From: Numida meleagris
Lineage: Eukaryota > Chordata > Aves > Galliformes > Numididae
DNA: 64,000 nucleotides
Direction of reading: 5' to 3'
NCBI RefSeq assembly: GCF_002078875.1
Contig: NC_034410.1
Span: 79,391,104 to 79,455,103, forward strand
The position numbers and the translations under genes are program-made. This document shows positions 39,754 to 52,300 of this stretch, piece by piece. Positions within the stretch are counted from its first letter, which is position 1. The number at the start of each line of letters is the position of its first letter. The notes under the pieces were generated by a model, which was given only the letters and a program-made list of their open reading frames with translations, did no database searches and was not told where the DNA came from.

Positions 39754-41064
39754 AAAGCAAAGTCTGGAGTCAGACCAAAATATTCCCTTATCACCATCCA
39801 GAACCATTGTCACACTGCTGAGAAATACAACACTGCAGCAGAGAAGATATAAGAACAACACGGGAGAGGAAAGTTTTTTCCTTCAAATTTGGCTGAAACT
39901 GTAGATTGATTTTGGAAACTGCCTTTATGGAACTCATAGGAAAAACCAAAGTGGAAAACACACGTCCTGTGTGCAGTAAGAGTAGACTCGCTGCCCTACG
40001 TGTATTTGTCCAGATGGTATTTTTGCAGCATATGCAAGACAGTCACTTCAAACAAAAAATAAACATAACAAAAAACTTTCATAAGAAAGAAAGAAAACAA
40101 AAGAAGGAAAGGCTTCTTATGGTCAGAGATAAGAACAAAAATTACTGCTTTATTCCAAAATAACTTGGAATACGTAGTATCTTTTTAGAACCTACTAGAG
40201 CAAGAAAAAAAAAAGCGTTTTATATCCTCAAATAACTCCACAAAACCTACACGGAAGATAAAAGAATCATTAGTACTTCAAAGGTCTTATTTTCTCTTAG
40301 ATTAGAAGGGTGCTGCTACAGCTCCCAAGACACCTCAGGTGCAAGCAGAAGAGCATCCCCACAGCGTGGTGCAGGAAGAAAAAAATGTGCTTTTAAAGCT
40401 AAAGTCATGTAGACAATATAAAATTGAGCTCTTTGCAACTTTGGAGAAGTCAGCTTTGACTGAGCCTTTCCTACATCTGGTGGCTCTTCCATAGACAGCA
40501 AGATGAGGACCTTGGCCCAGCCCTGGAGGACAAGCTCCTCCTTGTGTAACTGTGACACCACCTCCTAACACCAGCTAGCACAATTATCCAGGAGAAGCCC
40601 AGTAGTTTCACCCCAAAACAAAAAATTGCCTTTTCAGAGGAAACAAAAGATAATATGCAACCAATATAAAAAGGCTGCATATCATCTTAATATAGATGGT
40701 AGCATGTATGCTTTCTAAAACAATGTTTGAAAATTCAGAAAGCACCTCATCAACCAGCAAAGTTACCTATTTTCAAACTCTGTGTAGTTGTGTGGACTTG
40801 AAAGAAACATAATTAATTATCACTTGTGGAAAAATAACGGTTCCACTCTGTTGTCTCAACATAACAATGACGTTTCAGTAGCAGTTGATTGGCTCAGCAT
40901 GCATTTACATTAAAAAGAAAAACCAACACACAGCAATGGAAAACAGGTATGGCAAACAGAGAATGGTGGTGCTTGTTAGTTGTCCTCACTAAAAACAGGA
41001 AGGAACACTTATCTGATTAAGTGCTTCTGGACCAGTGCTTGCTGTTAAGCTTCAGAGTATGTCT

Positions 41065-41112
41065 GTATTTAGAACACACTGATAACACGTATTTAGAACA
41101 CACTGATAACAC
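41065..41112. repeat. Perfect 24-bp tandem duplication
   Basis: The 24-bp unit, beginning GTATTTAGAACACACT and ending GATAACAC, occurs twice without a mismatch (41065-41088 and 41089-41112). Because 24 is a multiple of three, an open frame across it also repeats (YLEHTDNT twice), but nothing suggests that frame is translated. Confidence 0.95.
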
Positions 41113-43901
41113 AAAATGTAATTTTTGTGCTCAACCTCTGTGCCAGCAGTGCAACTTTGCATCTTATCTGCTTATTTTGTTGGGTAAGGGAAATTTCAAC
41201 TGTTAGCAACACAAAGCAGAATTGCTCAGTAAGACTGTATTTTCTTCTGACTTTGGCATCATTGCTAGGGCTTGCAAGGGAAACATGGATTTCAACATGA
41301 CAGCTTCGGGAATACCACAAGGCTCATATTTTTTTTGGCTTTCTACTCAAAGTAAAAGGGACTTTCAGGTGGTCCTGGCAGATTTTGTGTAGCAACAGTT
41401 AGTGCAGGATAAACCTTCACTCCTCCCATGTACAGCAGGTCCTTGTATGCGGTTCTCTGTAAGATAGTTCCCAAATGGCCTGGCTGTTGGTTACTTAGGT
41501 GAGACTCTCTATCACACCTTACCAAAATGGCTGTGCCATTTTACATATATCACCGTAACACAGAGGAACTCACAGACCAGCCTTCTAACTTAGGTACAAC
41601 TCAATCACCTTTAATAAAATAGAATTTATCAGTGTGGTATCGCTTTTTGACTCTCATAGAAAGTTTCATACTGCCATCACTGGAGTGATCACAGGAGACT
41701 GCTGACTTCCCATGCAATACATTGCAAGGAACACGTGAAACACAGCTGAACACCAAGCTGAGTTTACTGGATCAGCAGTTAGAATTATTATTATTTTTTT
41801 TGGTCCAATATAATTTCCCTATCTGAAAACTACAGTGATAACAAAGGTGCATTAAGACCACTTTAAATATCTTTATTTTCCCCCATCCCTGATGACAACT
41901 GCACAAACACCCAGTGTCTTATGCAGCTTTTCAGCTCGGGGAATTATGAAACCTAAAAGCTTTCTGGCCAAAGGTTCTAAAAGTGAGCACTGGGTACTGT
42001 GTGCAGCAGCTATCCCAGCACTGCCCCGCCACTCAACCTCTGACTCACTCCTTGGCACATCACTGGCATTGTAATGCTGAAACTATGACAACAATACACT
42101 ATTCCCAGGATCCCTTATTTAATGATAAGCAGCCCAGCTCTTGGGGCAATTGATAGCTCTGGAAATACCCTATACGTTAAGAGGATTAGTATGGGCTGCT
42201 ACATCCACTATCTGGAAATGCAGCTACTTGTAAAAGTCACAAATTTGGGTGGAAACAGATAGTAAGCCTTTTCCATTCCTGGCTTATAATACAGGAGCCG
42301 GCTTAGCCCACTAAGCAAAAATAAATTTCTAAAGACCTTTCAATCTCTTAGAAAAAGCATTGAAGTGTCAAAGCTGTCAATTTTATGGAATTGACAATGG
42401 CAAAGCACCACAAAAAGCTGCAGTATACAGAACATTGTCATTGCCAGAAAATCAAGTGTTTGCCGATGGTGAGAGAGTAGCTAAAAGCCAAGCACAGGGG
42501 AAGGCTTGTTCAGGCTCTGAATTGGGATTCAGGAGAAGTGAGTTGCTTCCCCAGCTCAGTCACGGGCCTCCTGGCAACTTCGAAGCAAGCCATGTAAGCA
42601 TGGTCACATATCTGCCTATATAATGTCGACTCTCTAGGTCCATTTATTAGAAGAATGTTCTTAGGAAGCCTTCATAAATGCTTCTAAAACAATTCAAGGC
42701 CGTCACAATAGGAGTCTAAATACATACTTAAAGTACAATAGATGTTAAAGATTATGTACATGTATTCAAGAAAAGTCTAATTTCTTTGTTCGATGGCAAA
42801 AAAAAGGATTAACTACACACTACGCCACCATATATTTATCAAACTGACTTCCAAATAATTTAAGCAGCTGCTTTTTTTCTTTATGCGTAACATCATCTGA
42901 AACTGCACAAATGAGAATGGTCTAAATTGTAATCAAATCCCCTCTCCCAAACTTTATCCACTGCAGCATTTTGGAAAGTCACTGTGATTGGTGCAGCTGG
43001 CCCTGATGGGGCAGTAAGTAAAATCTGTCCCACCAAAATGTAGTGCTATCCCTGCTGAGCAAGGAAGTACTTTTATAAAGACAAGAAGTTTGACCACAAT
43101 GTGAAGTTACAGAAGCAAAAGCTGCAGAAAAATGAAGTTGAAATTACAGGAAAAAAAGACACGAAGAACAAATGAGACAGTGGGTAGGATGGAACTGAAC
43201 CTTTCCTGCAACAGTGGGAGCAGTGGCATAAAAGAGCAAGATGAAAAAATACGGAGGATATCCATAGGAAAGAAAATAATGAGACAGCTAGGAGACCGGG
43301 ATAGTGAAAACAAATCTTGAATATTCTGGACAACCCAGAAATGACAGTAAGAAGTAGACTTCTAGAAGACAGGGAAAAACAAAATGAAGGAGAAATGGGA
43401 AACCAAAATTCAGAAAGAACAGCTGTTGGGATTGAACTGCACTGCATTTATCTCACCCTTTTGCTTATTCTTATAATTAGCTCACTTATCTTCAGCAATC
43501 CTGAGATATTAGTCACGACTGAAAATACATGTGTTTTGCAGGTCAATAGTCATGTTCTTACAGAGGTACAGAAAAAAAAAACAGTAAAACCCACCCTATT
43601 TCAGTTTACGAAACAGCAAGCACAATTCTTCTGTTATTCTTACATGATTTTTTTTTTTTTTAATATGATCTATCCCCACTGACACAAGAAGTAATTTGAA
43701 TCCCAATTACTTGTGAGACAAGCACAGGGCTAACACTGGTAGCAGTACCAACAACATGGAGCGTACTTGTAAGAACGCCACCTGAATCCTGTGAGAGAAG
43801 TGTATGGACAAACCAGAACACAAGATGAAGGATAACAGCAGAAGTACAGGTGGTAGTCTTTCAGCTGGCCAATGAAGGAACTGCCAACACAAGAACCCTA
43901 C

Positions 43902-43922
43902 TTTTTTTTTTTTTTTTTTTTT
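43902..43922. repeat. T21 homopolymer
   Basis: Twenty-one consecutive T. A 202-residue open frame (43850-44458) reads through it as poly-Phe, one reason to distrust that frame. Confidence 0.95.
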
Positions 43923-46797
43923 ACCACGCTACCTACCATGACACGCAGTCATCGTGCTTTGCCATCCAGCATTCTGCATATTACACGAATGTCTCTCATA
44001 ATACTGACTTGAAAAATGGGAAATTTTCAAGATTAATTACATGGTTGTTTCCATATGCCTTAAATTTTGTAACATCTAAAGGTGAGAAATGGCACAGCGT
44101 AAGTTATTTTGACATTTACATAGACACTATGAAGACAGTAGTTCTCTCCAGACTTTTCCATACAATGATCACAAGTAATATGCTAAACACTGATCTTTTT
44201 TTCTTCTCAATTTATTTATTTTTTTTTAAACTGGACATACAATTTCACAAAGCAACTTGCTTAAGGCACAGAATAAAAGGAGAAGGTTTCAGCAAGTTCA
44301 GATGTGTGACTTATGCTTTACCCAGGGCTTTGCTTTTCCGAGTTCAGCATGTAAACGTCACCGCTGTTTCGCAGCCTTTATCTGACTTACATGGTCACAT
44401 CAGTCCAGTAGATAAATCACTCCAAAGGAGGTGTGCTAGCATGTGCCTCTATCTGTGACAAGAACCTGTGAGGCAGGGAAGGAGTCTGCAGTACAAGAAA
44501 TAAAGGTCCTACTCTAAGAAAGCACACGTACAACTTGTTTAATGTAGACACTTCTCCCTCTATTCTGCAGGTTGCAGAGGAAGCCTCTGTGCTCAGCATT
44601 GCGGCCCGTACACCGTAGGCTCCAGTGGGAGATGACACTGCTTGCACTCGCAGGGGATAAAGCTCTGCCCTTTGCAAGTGCTGATCCTGCACGTCCCCAT
44701 TTTAGGCTTGAGTTCTCTATGCCACTTATGACCAACGTATGCCAGTTTTGCCATGTTACAGTCAGTAAAGTCACCAGTTGGACGTTCAGGAGATCCAGAG
44801 GCCTCTCTCTGCTCTCCCTACCAAAATAAGCGCAGCTGCATGCACCAGGGCAGTAAGTTTTCAACAAGTGTTTTTCCCTCTTCCAATCATGCTCCCATTG
44901 CATGACAATAGGAAAAAAAAAAACAAAAAAAAACCATGTTCACCTATTAGTATTCAGTGTCTTAAATTCACCTTCATTACCTAAAATAAATGTTAATTAA
45001 GTAAGGCATGATGGACTTGATAAAGCTTTACATAACTCATCTCTATCCATTATTATTAATGATTCTTTAGACTGATGTCAGCAATTACTCTTGAAACAGA
45101 GCAACAGAAAAACCTTGCAGCAACAACACAGACAGCATCTTTTCCTTTGCCATTTAAAGCAAAACCAAAAAACAAAAACACAACAGCATCCTACTTTTAG
45201 AAGTGCAATTCCCAGCAGCTGTGCCACAAACGCATGCAGCCAATTTACCAGTGAGAGCACAAAGCAGAGCGGCTGGGCTCCACTGAATGATACATTAAAT
45301 CAGTTCACTGTTTAACAAGAGAAACTCTTAACATTACTGTTAATGATTTACATAGAGACAAAACTGCTCTGCCTAAATTTTGTTAAAAATTATAAAGCTG
45401 GGGTCATTTTAACCTCTTGCCTTCAGAACTGCCAGCTAATTCAATCAACAAGCTGAGAACGTATAGCACAGTTCTTCTGCTACAAAAGGAACACATTTCT
45501 GCCACAGTCATCTAGAAATCTGCATTCCCAGACAAGTTCCACAGATGCTGCTGACATCTGGATCCCTATGGGAAGCGACAAGGACAGACGAAGCTGTCTT
45601 CTTGCCATGTTTTCCTGGTTCTGGCCAATTTCCTCACGGACAAATAAGACTTAATTAGGGAGTTCACAGCCATCAATTTCCAATACTGATGTTGGAAATT
45701 CAGAGAATTATGTACTGCTCTGTGAAATCCACACCTGACAGCATGGGCACATTCAAGCTGAGATTCTACAGCTTCCAAAGAAAAGCAGGAGTACTTCAGC
45801 ACTTAAATGAACTCGGTTAGGGCAGACAGTGTGCGAGTACGCAACAGCTTTGCCACCAGCATACTGGTGTACAATATCACTAGTGCAGTGTAACTTTAGG
45901 ATCGATTCTACTCCTCGGGCTATGCTGGGAGTTCTCCAACTGAAGTTAACACACTTACGGCAACTTCTGGCCATCTACGTGGTATCTGTCTGCTCGTGAA
46001 ACCAGCTCCATGCTCATAGAGATGAAACTGGCTGTTGGAGAGTTTTATTCAATATACTGCTGTGCCCCGAGACGCACAAACAAGCAGCTTTCTCATTCCA
46101 AATTCTAATGAAACTCCGGATACCCAGCAAACAGGACAAAATTTTGATCAGCATTACATAGAGAGGAGTGCTTCTTACTCTTCAAAGCACACACAGAGAA
46201 AGCCAGCAGCCTTGCTTCCCAAGTCCAAGAAACATTACACACAGTTCTATTACTGCAGCATCTTGGCATCTTCTCTTCACCCACTGCCCCCTGTTCTAAT
46301 TTTGAGTCACGCACTACAAGACTTCCCATCAAATAAAGAAACGATAGAAATTTAAAAAAAAAAAAAAGCAATGTTAGCGGTCAAGCACATACTTTATCAT
46401 TGCTTTTTATTTAAGTGAATTTATGACATCAATACTGGAACTTGAAACGAAAATTAAACAAAGCTTCAAACCAACAGCAGTCCTCCTCAGTGCAAGCGGG
46501 CAGTGTGAAGCAGAGCAGTAAACTGCACCGAGCGTTCAGCACAGCCTTAAACTTGCCTTGCTCCTTCTCCGACCAAAGCGATCTCACCTCGCTGCCGCTT
46601 CCTTAGCGGTCGAACCCCCTGACCCGCCCGCCCACAACCCCTCGCCCCCTCGCGCCTGCCACTCGGGCCGCCCGCTCGGCCCAGCGGCCCTGAGCCCGCA
46701 CCCCGGCCTCACTCCCGCGCACCGTGCCCGGGCCGGGCGGCACGGTGGAGCCCCGGCACCTGCCGGCAGTGAGCGCGGGGGCTCGGGGGTGGCTTAC

Positions 46798-46841
46798 CCG
46801 CTGGGCGGCTTGCCGGCCGTGGGGCGGACGAGGGTCTCCAT
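46798..46841 (-). CDS. COBL: COBL coding exon 1 (start codon exon)
   Basis: This is the first coding exon of cordon-bleu, a cytosolic, cortex-associated WH2-domain actin nucleator known for roles in neuronal branching and microvilli. Seen: ATG at 46841-46839 (minus strand) followed by 14 codons plus two bases, reading METLVRPTAGKPPSG when completed by exon 2. A GTAAGC donor starts at 46797. The ATG has G at +4, and no ATG occurs on the minus strand between it and 47251, so it is the first ATG for any transcript starting downstream of that point. Known: human COBL begins with a similarly short exon ending in KPPTG before RKMKARAPPPP. The splice phase (two bases here, one in exon 2) and the residues fit this exactly. 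The exon lies in a CpG island, as expected for a promoter-proximal exon. COBLL1 was considered, but its N-terminus fits less well. The match is from memory of the family, not an alignment. Confidence 0.88.
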
Positions 46842-47152
46842 GGGCGTTCTGAAGGGTCCCGGCGCGAGCAGAAGCGAAGGTCGAAGAGGAGAGTGGAAGA
46901 GAGGGCAGCGAGTGAGCAGCTGCTCCCCAAGCCCGCACGCTTTCCCCCGGCCCGGCCGCGCTCCCGCAGCCGCTGGCGGGGCGGGGAAAGGGCAAAGTTA
47001 CCGCTCCCCGCTCCGCGGCGGGCGGCACTCACGGCCGGGGGCGGGAGCCCGGCGGGAGGGAGGGAGGAAGGAAGGGAGAGCGGCGGCCGCCCCTAGGGCC
47101 GGCACGGACGCACCGCGCGAGCTGTGACTGCTCGGCCGGGCCCTCCTACCTG
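46842..47152 (-). other. Possible alternative 5'UTR splice signals of COBL
   Basis: Just upstream of the start codon on the minus strand is a pyrimidine-rich run ending in TTCAG, giving a possible acceptor with exon start at 46848. Farther upstream are three donor-like sites: GTAAC with exon end at 47002, GTGAGT with exon end at 47033, and CAG|GTAGGA with exon end at 47150. Together they would allow one or more non-coding first exons to splice onto the coding exon across introns of about 150-300 nt, or directly to exon 2. Without transcript data these are only candidates; GC-rich DNA yields donor-like strings by chance. Confidence 0.35.
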
Positions 47153-48177
47153 CGGGCGCTCGGGGAGGGAGCAGCGGGTGGCTCCGCAGCTGCCCGCTCC
47201 CCTGTCACCGGCTCGCGCGGGGGCGGGAGGGCAACGCGGAGCCGTTTCCATGTGAGCGCCCGGGACAAACACAAACACGGCCGCCCCCGCCGCCCACGCA
47301 CCGGGCGGGCACCGGCGCGGGGGATGGAGGCTGCCCAGGACGGAGGGTTCTGCGGGGTGTCCCGGGGGCAGCGCCCCGTCCCCTCAGCCCACGGCGCTGG
47401 GCGAGGCTGTCACCCTGCTGCCTGAAGGGCCGGCTGCACCTTGAAGCCTCCGCCTGCCGTGTCAGAAGCACTGCACGTCCCCCAGCAGAGCAACTGTTAT
47501 CCTTGTGCGTGAAAGGAAAGCTAGCTGGGGGCTTATGTTACCGGAAGATGTGCTCGCTCTCCGACGTGCCTCATGTTGGGCACCCTGGCCCCTCGCAGGC
47601 TTTTCAGGAGTTCCTCTGCTCCTCTCCAAGCCTCTCTGTTCGCTTCACCTCGCATTCCGGGTCGTGGTAGCACAAGGGCCAGGCCACTGCCAAGGCAGGG
47701 AGTGGGAGGGCTGAGTACAGAATGGGGTGAAACCCCATCACAGTTCTGAGGGAACGGGTGCTGCCCTCTCCCTTTGGCAGCATGACGATTCTCCTCAGCT
47801 CCTGGCCTATCAATCACCAGAAGTTAAGAGCACTGCTTTCTATTTCCTCCTCCCCATCCCTGTCATACAGAGAGGGCTTGAACATGAGGGAGGCAGTTGG
47901 CCATCCTGCCATAGGATGAAAATCCTGCAGAAGCAAAGCACTACGGATCTCTGATTTTCCTGTTAAGGTGGGTCAAAGTTCATTGAGTCACCACAACTCG
48001 GTAATTGTCTCTGGTCATCTGAGCCACTTGTCATGGTAATGACATGTTTATAACTTGTGCCCCTATGAAAACAAACAGGCAGGCTTGCCTATGTTATTTT
48101 GCAAGGGAATTGGTCTCTCAGATGCAGTCTCCCTGCTGCCACTTACCAGAGCTCCAGAAATGAATGGTGATCCCATA

Positions 48178-48341
48178 GAAGCTGTGGGTGCCCTATCCCT
48201 GGAGGTGCTCATGGCCAGGTTGGATGGAACCCAGAGCAGCCTGATCTAGTAGGCAGCCCTGCCCGTGGCAGGGAGTGGGGACTGGGTGGACTCTGAGGTC
48301 CCTTCCAACTCAAACCATTCTGTGATTCTATGATTCTATTA
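48178..48341 (+). mobile_element. CR1 LINE, 3' end
   Basis: Plus orientation. The copy contains the CCCTGGAGGTGCTCATGGCC block, a GTTGGATGGAACCC...AGCAGCCTGATCTAGT block, GGTCCCTTCCAACTCAAACC and the terminal ATTCTGTGATTCTATGATTC tail. About 160 bp, 5'-truncated, located 0.7 kb upstream of the CpG island. The close fit to the usual CR1 end suggests a fairly young copy. Confidence 0.92.
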
Positions 48342-49299
48342 AACCACAGGATCTCAATTTCATAGCACTGTTTATCATGCATTTAGTACATTTTTAATCT
48401 CCCCTTTTCACTCCTAAATCTAAATGATCACCTTCTTACTCTGGAACACATGCTAAAGCTGCACAAACACGAAACCGCTACCAAACCCCAAAGATTTTCC
48501 CACCTCAACAGCAAACTGCACTACTCTGCTCCAGGAGCCTGCAAGAACTTCCCGCATCCCACTGTGCTGTGCTACACCTGAAGGACGGTGTGCTCACCCT
48601 GCACCCACCCTCTCTTCCCTCCCCGACTTTCACACCCACCCACATGTCCAGTGACATCCTTGTGGCTGTCCTGCAGAGCAGCACTCTCACTGTCTTCCCC
48701 ACTGCCTGCAGTCCTGTTGCTGTTCTGGTTTCTCTCACCCTTTCCCCTTAGCTTCACAGTTTCACATTAGTTTCTTCTCTAGCACCTTTGCCTAAATGTT
48801 TTCTGTTTGATAGCATTTTCTCTTCAAAGCCCTATAAAACAACATTCTTGGAGTATATAAAGGTTGCCACAACCCAGGAGTGATCAGCAAAGTAGTATTT
48901 GCTTATTATGTTTGCTTTATTTTATACAGCACAACAAAAGAGTGTCATCAATCCCTGAAATCACCATCTCAACGCTGCTCTGGAGTGCCAGGAGCAGTAA
49001 CACAGACTGCCCACATTCAAAACCCTTCAGTCCCATTGCTGATGGAAGAGCCAAGGGGGATTTGTGGAGCATACACTGTGATGCAATGTAAGAGCTCGCC
49101 TTTGGTGTACAGGCTCCTTGGCACCCAGCCCAGCCCTCAGAAAAGGGCAAAGGCTGTGCTTCTGGTATGCATTGTCATCCCACCATAAGGGTGCTCTACT
49201 CAGATTTTAGGCATGGGGCTTCGGTGCTGAGAGGGGCTGTAGGAGAGCTTGCAAATCCCATTAAATATCAGTAAGATTGAACATATTTACATCCCCTCT

Positions 49300-49326
49300 C
49301 CCCCCCCCCCCCCCAAAAAAAAAAAA
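49300..49326. repeat. C15A12 homopolymer pair
   Basis: About 15 C are followed directly by about 12 A. Homopolymers of this length are prone to sequencing and assembly length error. Confidence 0.9.
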
Positions 49327-52300
49327 GAAAGAAAAGGAGGGGGGAATTTTAACTCTTTCCTGCCTTTATGAGAGAATTGTCTTCATGAGTAGGATATTGT
49401 GCTTGGCTCTGTCAGTAACAACATAGCAAATCTCAGGTAAGTTTCAAGGAATTTTGGAACAGATTTTATTTTCTTCTGTGGTTTTAGAATCATAGTGTAG
49501 CAAGTCTGTGATGTCATTTGACAACCCCAAAGAAGATAGAAAGAACCAAAAAAAGGTACTAATCGTGTGAATGATGAAGAAGCCATCTGAAAGAGCACAT
49601 GGATATGGATACTGATGTTATATTAAATATTATGGAGCTACAGCTGAGATAATTTATATTTCTTTTGAGTTATTGGGTAATAACCACAAAGAGATTGAGC
49701 ACCATCATACACAGTGGAAGTATTATGGAAAGAGTGTGTCCTTTTGCTTTAGAGAGTATTTCAGAGCCTGCAGACAGAGCGTGGGATGTGATACACACTG
49801 GAGGAGAAAACAGTTTAAAACTGTGATGTTAATAGAGCAGAAGGAATTTCTGTGAACTCAGCCATCAGGAAATTAAAAGCGGGTTATATTAAATGTGGCT
49901 AAAAGTGGACACGTCAGACATTGGCATAACTCAGACTGAACCTGGTATGTCTCTACAGTGCGCTGACACAGTCTTGAATCTATGAGTGGTTCTCTCTTTG
50001 GGGATTTTATTTTAAAAGTTGGATATTGATTACATGTTTATTCATCTAATGTTCTTTTTTCTTCAATAATTTTATGGTTTGTTTCTTTTCCCCAACATTT
50101 CATTCTATATATTTTGGACAAGTATCTTCTGTTTTCTGCCATACCTGTTAGGGGAACATTTTTAGGATTTGAAACCCCAGCTCTAGTCTGCAGGTAAACT
50201 AGCCTTAATGAAAGGATGTTTACCTGCACAGAATACTGGCCTCGGCGAGTGGCTCAGACATCATGTTCTTGGGATCAGCTGTGGTCAGAGCCTTCTTAGG
50301 AAAGATGCTAATGTAAGATGCTTCCCAAAATCAAGGAGTTGCATCACTCATACTCATCTGAGAATAGTGTAGGGGAAGACAATACAATTACCCAGAGAAA
50401 ATATTAAATTATTCTTTATGAGCGTATCATATTACATGATTAAAAAAACATTTGGGCCATCTTTACCAGCTTGTGAACCAAAACTGCTTTAGCTTCTTGA
50501 TGTAAATGTATATTCCTTGTACTGAGGTGGGTAATCCTGCTTATCATGCTGGTCAGTGTGACCCAGCTACAGCCATTCCTTGCAGCAACGATTTTGTTCT
50601 TTATTTAATGAGCTAAGGAGAGACTGAAATTGTCAGAGTAGCATTTCAGAAAAGACTCACAGCCTCCCAAATACCAGTGCCACTAACACTCCCTCCAACA
50701 TCACTACTTTCTGTAATGAAAAGATGCTGTGCTATGCTTAGAAACATCCTCTCCATTTTCTTGGAAGAGAAGTAGAGCTTTTGGACCACCCTGCCCAGTA
50801 GGACTAGCAGAAGGGGAAATTCAGTTAGCCTTCTGTGTAAACAGCCTTCCATGGATCTGAAAACAGATTGTTTAGAAGCAAAATCAGAGCATGGCACTTT
50901 ACTTTGGCATGACACTTTTCCAGTCACTGTAGTATAGTCAGGCCACACTTTAGTACAGCAGGGTAGGACTGACAAGAAGACAGCAGAAAGGACGTTCCGT
51001 GTATTGTCCCATGCAATAACAAAGATTAGAGAGAGCTCTCACTGTATAAGCTATTGACATGGCAGGTTCCCTATTTCCCTTATGCAGCACAGTGCACATA
51101 CAACAACACATGGCTCCACCATTTAAACCTTCCTGTGCCACTCCCACGTACAATAGCCTAGCTTCCTTTGAGCAACAACTGCTTGCACTGTAAATAGTGG
51201 CAGTGAGGAATGCCTTCTTTGAAACACTGACGTAGCCAAGACTTGTGCTTCTAAACTTGAAATAAATCACTCCCTGCAGTGACCAAATGTCTTTAGAAAA
51301 CAATTCTGAAGTGACTTATGCCTGCACTGAATATTCAATACCAGAGTTTCTATTTCAAGAAGGCTATTTCTGTTTTCATATATATAATTTAACCAAGCTA
51401 TAATCAGAAGAATTATATCCACTCACAGTCCTCTCTATAAATATTAAACACTGTATGAGGATAATCTTTATCAGCAACGTCTACAACTATCTTTTACCTT
51501 ACAGACTGGGTTAAAATTTCTAACACTTTTAAATAGATGTTTCACTGCAGTCTTTCACTGAAATTTAGAAAATTTTTATCTTTAGTAGGTAGTGGTATCT
51601 CAAGGTTCCGTTCAGAAACTTCAGGATGGATAAAAAAACAACAGGGATCTGGTAGAGTTTCATGATTACTATGTAATTCTCATTTTACACTTGCATCACC
51701 TGGTGCACCTTTCATTTAAGATACTTAATCCTGACTGATAAAATGAAAACAGGATTTGGTTCTGTATTTAAATCAAAGCTCATATGCTGCAGATAGAGAC
51801 ATATATGTATGAACTTATGCAAAAATAGAAAAGTAGCAGGCTTTGTCTGCTGGTATTTTTATTTTTACTTGTGTTTGCCTTAGGTGAATAACATCTTAAA
51901 GTACGCAAAGATTTAGACAAGTGAAAGTTCACCAGTATTATGTTGAACTTACATTTGATTCTTTAGAAAAACACGACCCTTTGACATATTATCTCTAGAA
52001 TTCTCCATAGACTGAACATATACTTGATAGATGCATGCTGTTAAATGTGGGGGCTACATGTGCCCCCAAAGGCCTAAATCACTGAATTATAGTAATATAA
52101 AAATCAGACCTCTAAAGGATAGAGCTTTAATGGATGCTGTTGTCAGGAAAGCATCTGAAGAAGGCTGGTCAATTCTGAAGACTGACATACATAAGACCTT
52201 ACATGCATTTCATACCAAGGTTAAAAATGTGAGGAAGTAAACAACAAAAAACTTACCTTGAGGAATTCTCACTGGGCATATTTGCATTGTCATCATGTAC

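Larger units (their letters stand above)
34630..46545. other. Intron 1 unique DNA, CR1 tail to CpG island
   Basis: AT-rich sequence containing simple repeats at 39.7 and 41.07 kb and a purine-rich stretch at 43.08-43.43 kb. The longest simple open frame of the window (38722-39384, minus) lies here and is discussed as a finding. No gene supported. Confidence 0.6.
6611..46797 (-). other. COBL intron 1 (40,187 bp)
   Basis: The intron is bounded by a GTAAGC donor next to exon 1 and a TTTCTTAAG acceptor next to exon 2, with matching phase (2/1). It is mostly AT-rich unique DNA with the repeats listed separately. I see no further COBL coding exon in it. Its length fits the known tendency of COBL to have long 5' introns. 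Regulatory elements may lie inside but cannot be identified from one sequence. Confidence 0.85.
46550..47460 (-). promoter_or_regulatory. COBL: CpG island, presumed COBL promoter and 5'UTR
   Basis: This is an abrupt ~0.9-kb island of very high G+C, rich in CG dinucleotides, between AT-rich flanks. It contains the COBL start-codon exon. GC-box/Sp1-like cores are visible at about 46975-46986 (GGCGGGGCGGGG), 47036-47045 and 47218-47230. I see no TATA box at a plausible distance, which fits a broad CpG-type promoter. Long open frames here on both strands are a by-product of base composition, not genes. The transcription start cannot be placed from sequence. Absence of minus-strand ATGs from 46842 to 47248 is compatible with a 5'UTR of up to about 400 nt. 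Confidence 0.85.

Noticed and set aside
43850..44458. 202-codon plus-strand frame
   Set aside because: It reads through a T21 homopolymer as poly-Phe and through other T-runs, has no recognised domain and no splice or promoter context.
46558..47127. 189-codon plus-strand and 107-141-codon minus-strand frames in the CpG island
   Set aside because: High G+C removes stop codons in all frames; only the 14-codon COBL start segment has family support.
52031..52240. Charged 69-codon plus-strand frame
   Set aside because: Considered as a small gene, but it has no recognised domain and no promoter or splice evidence.
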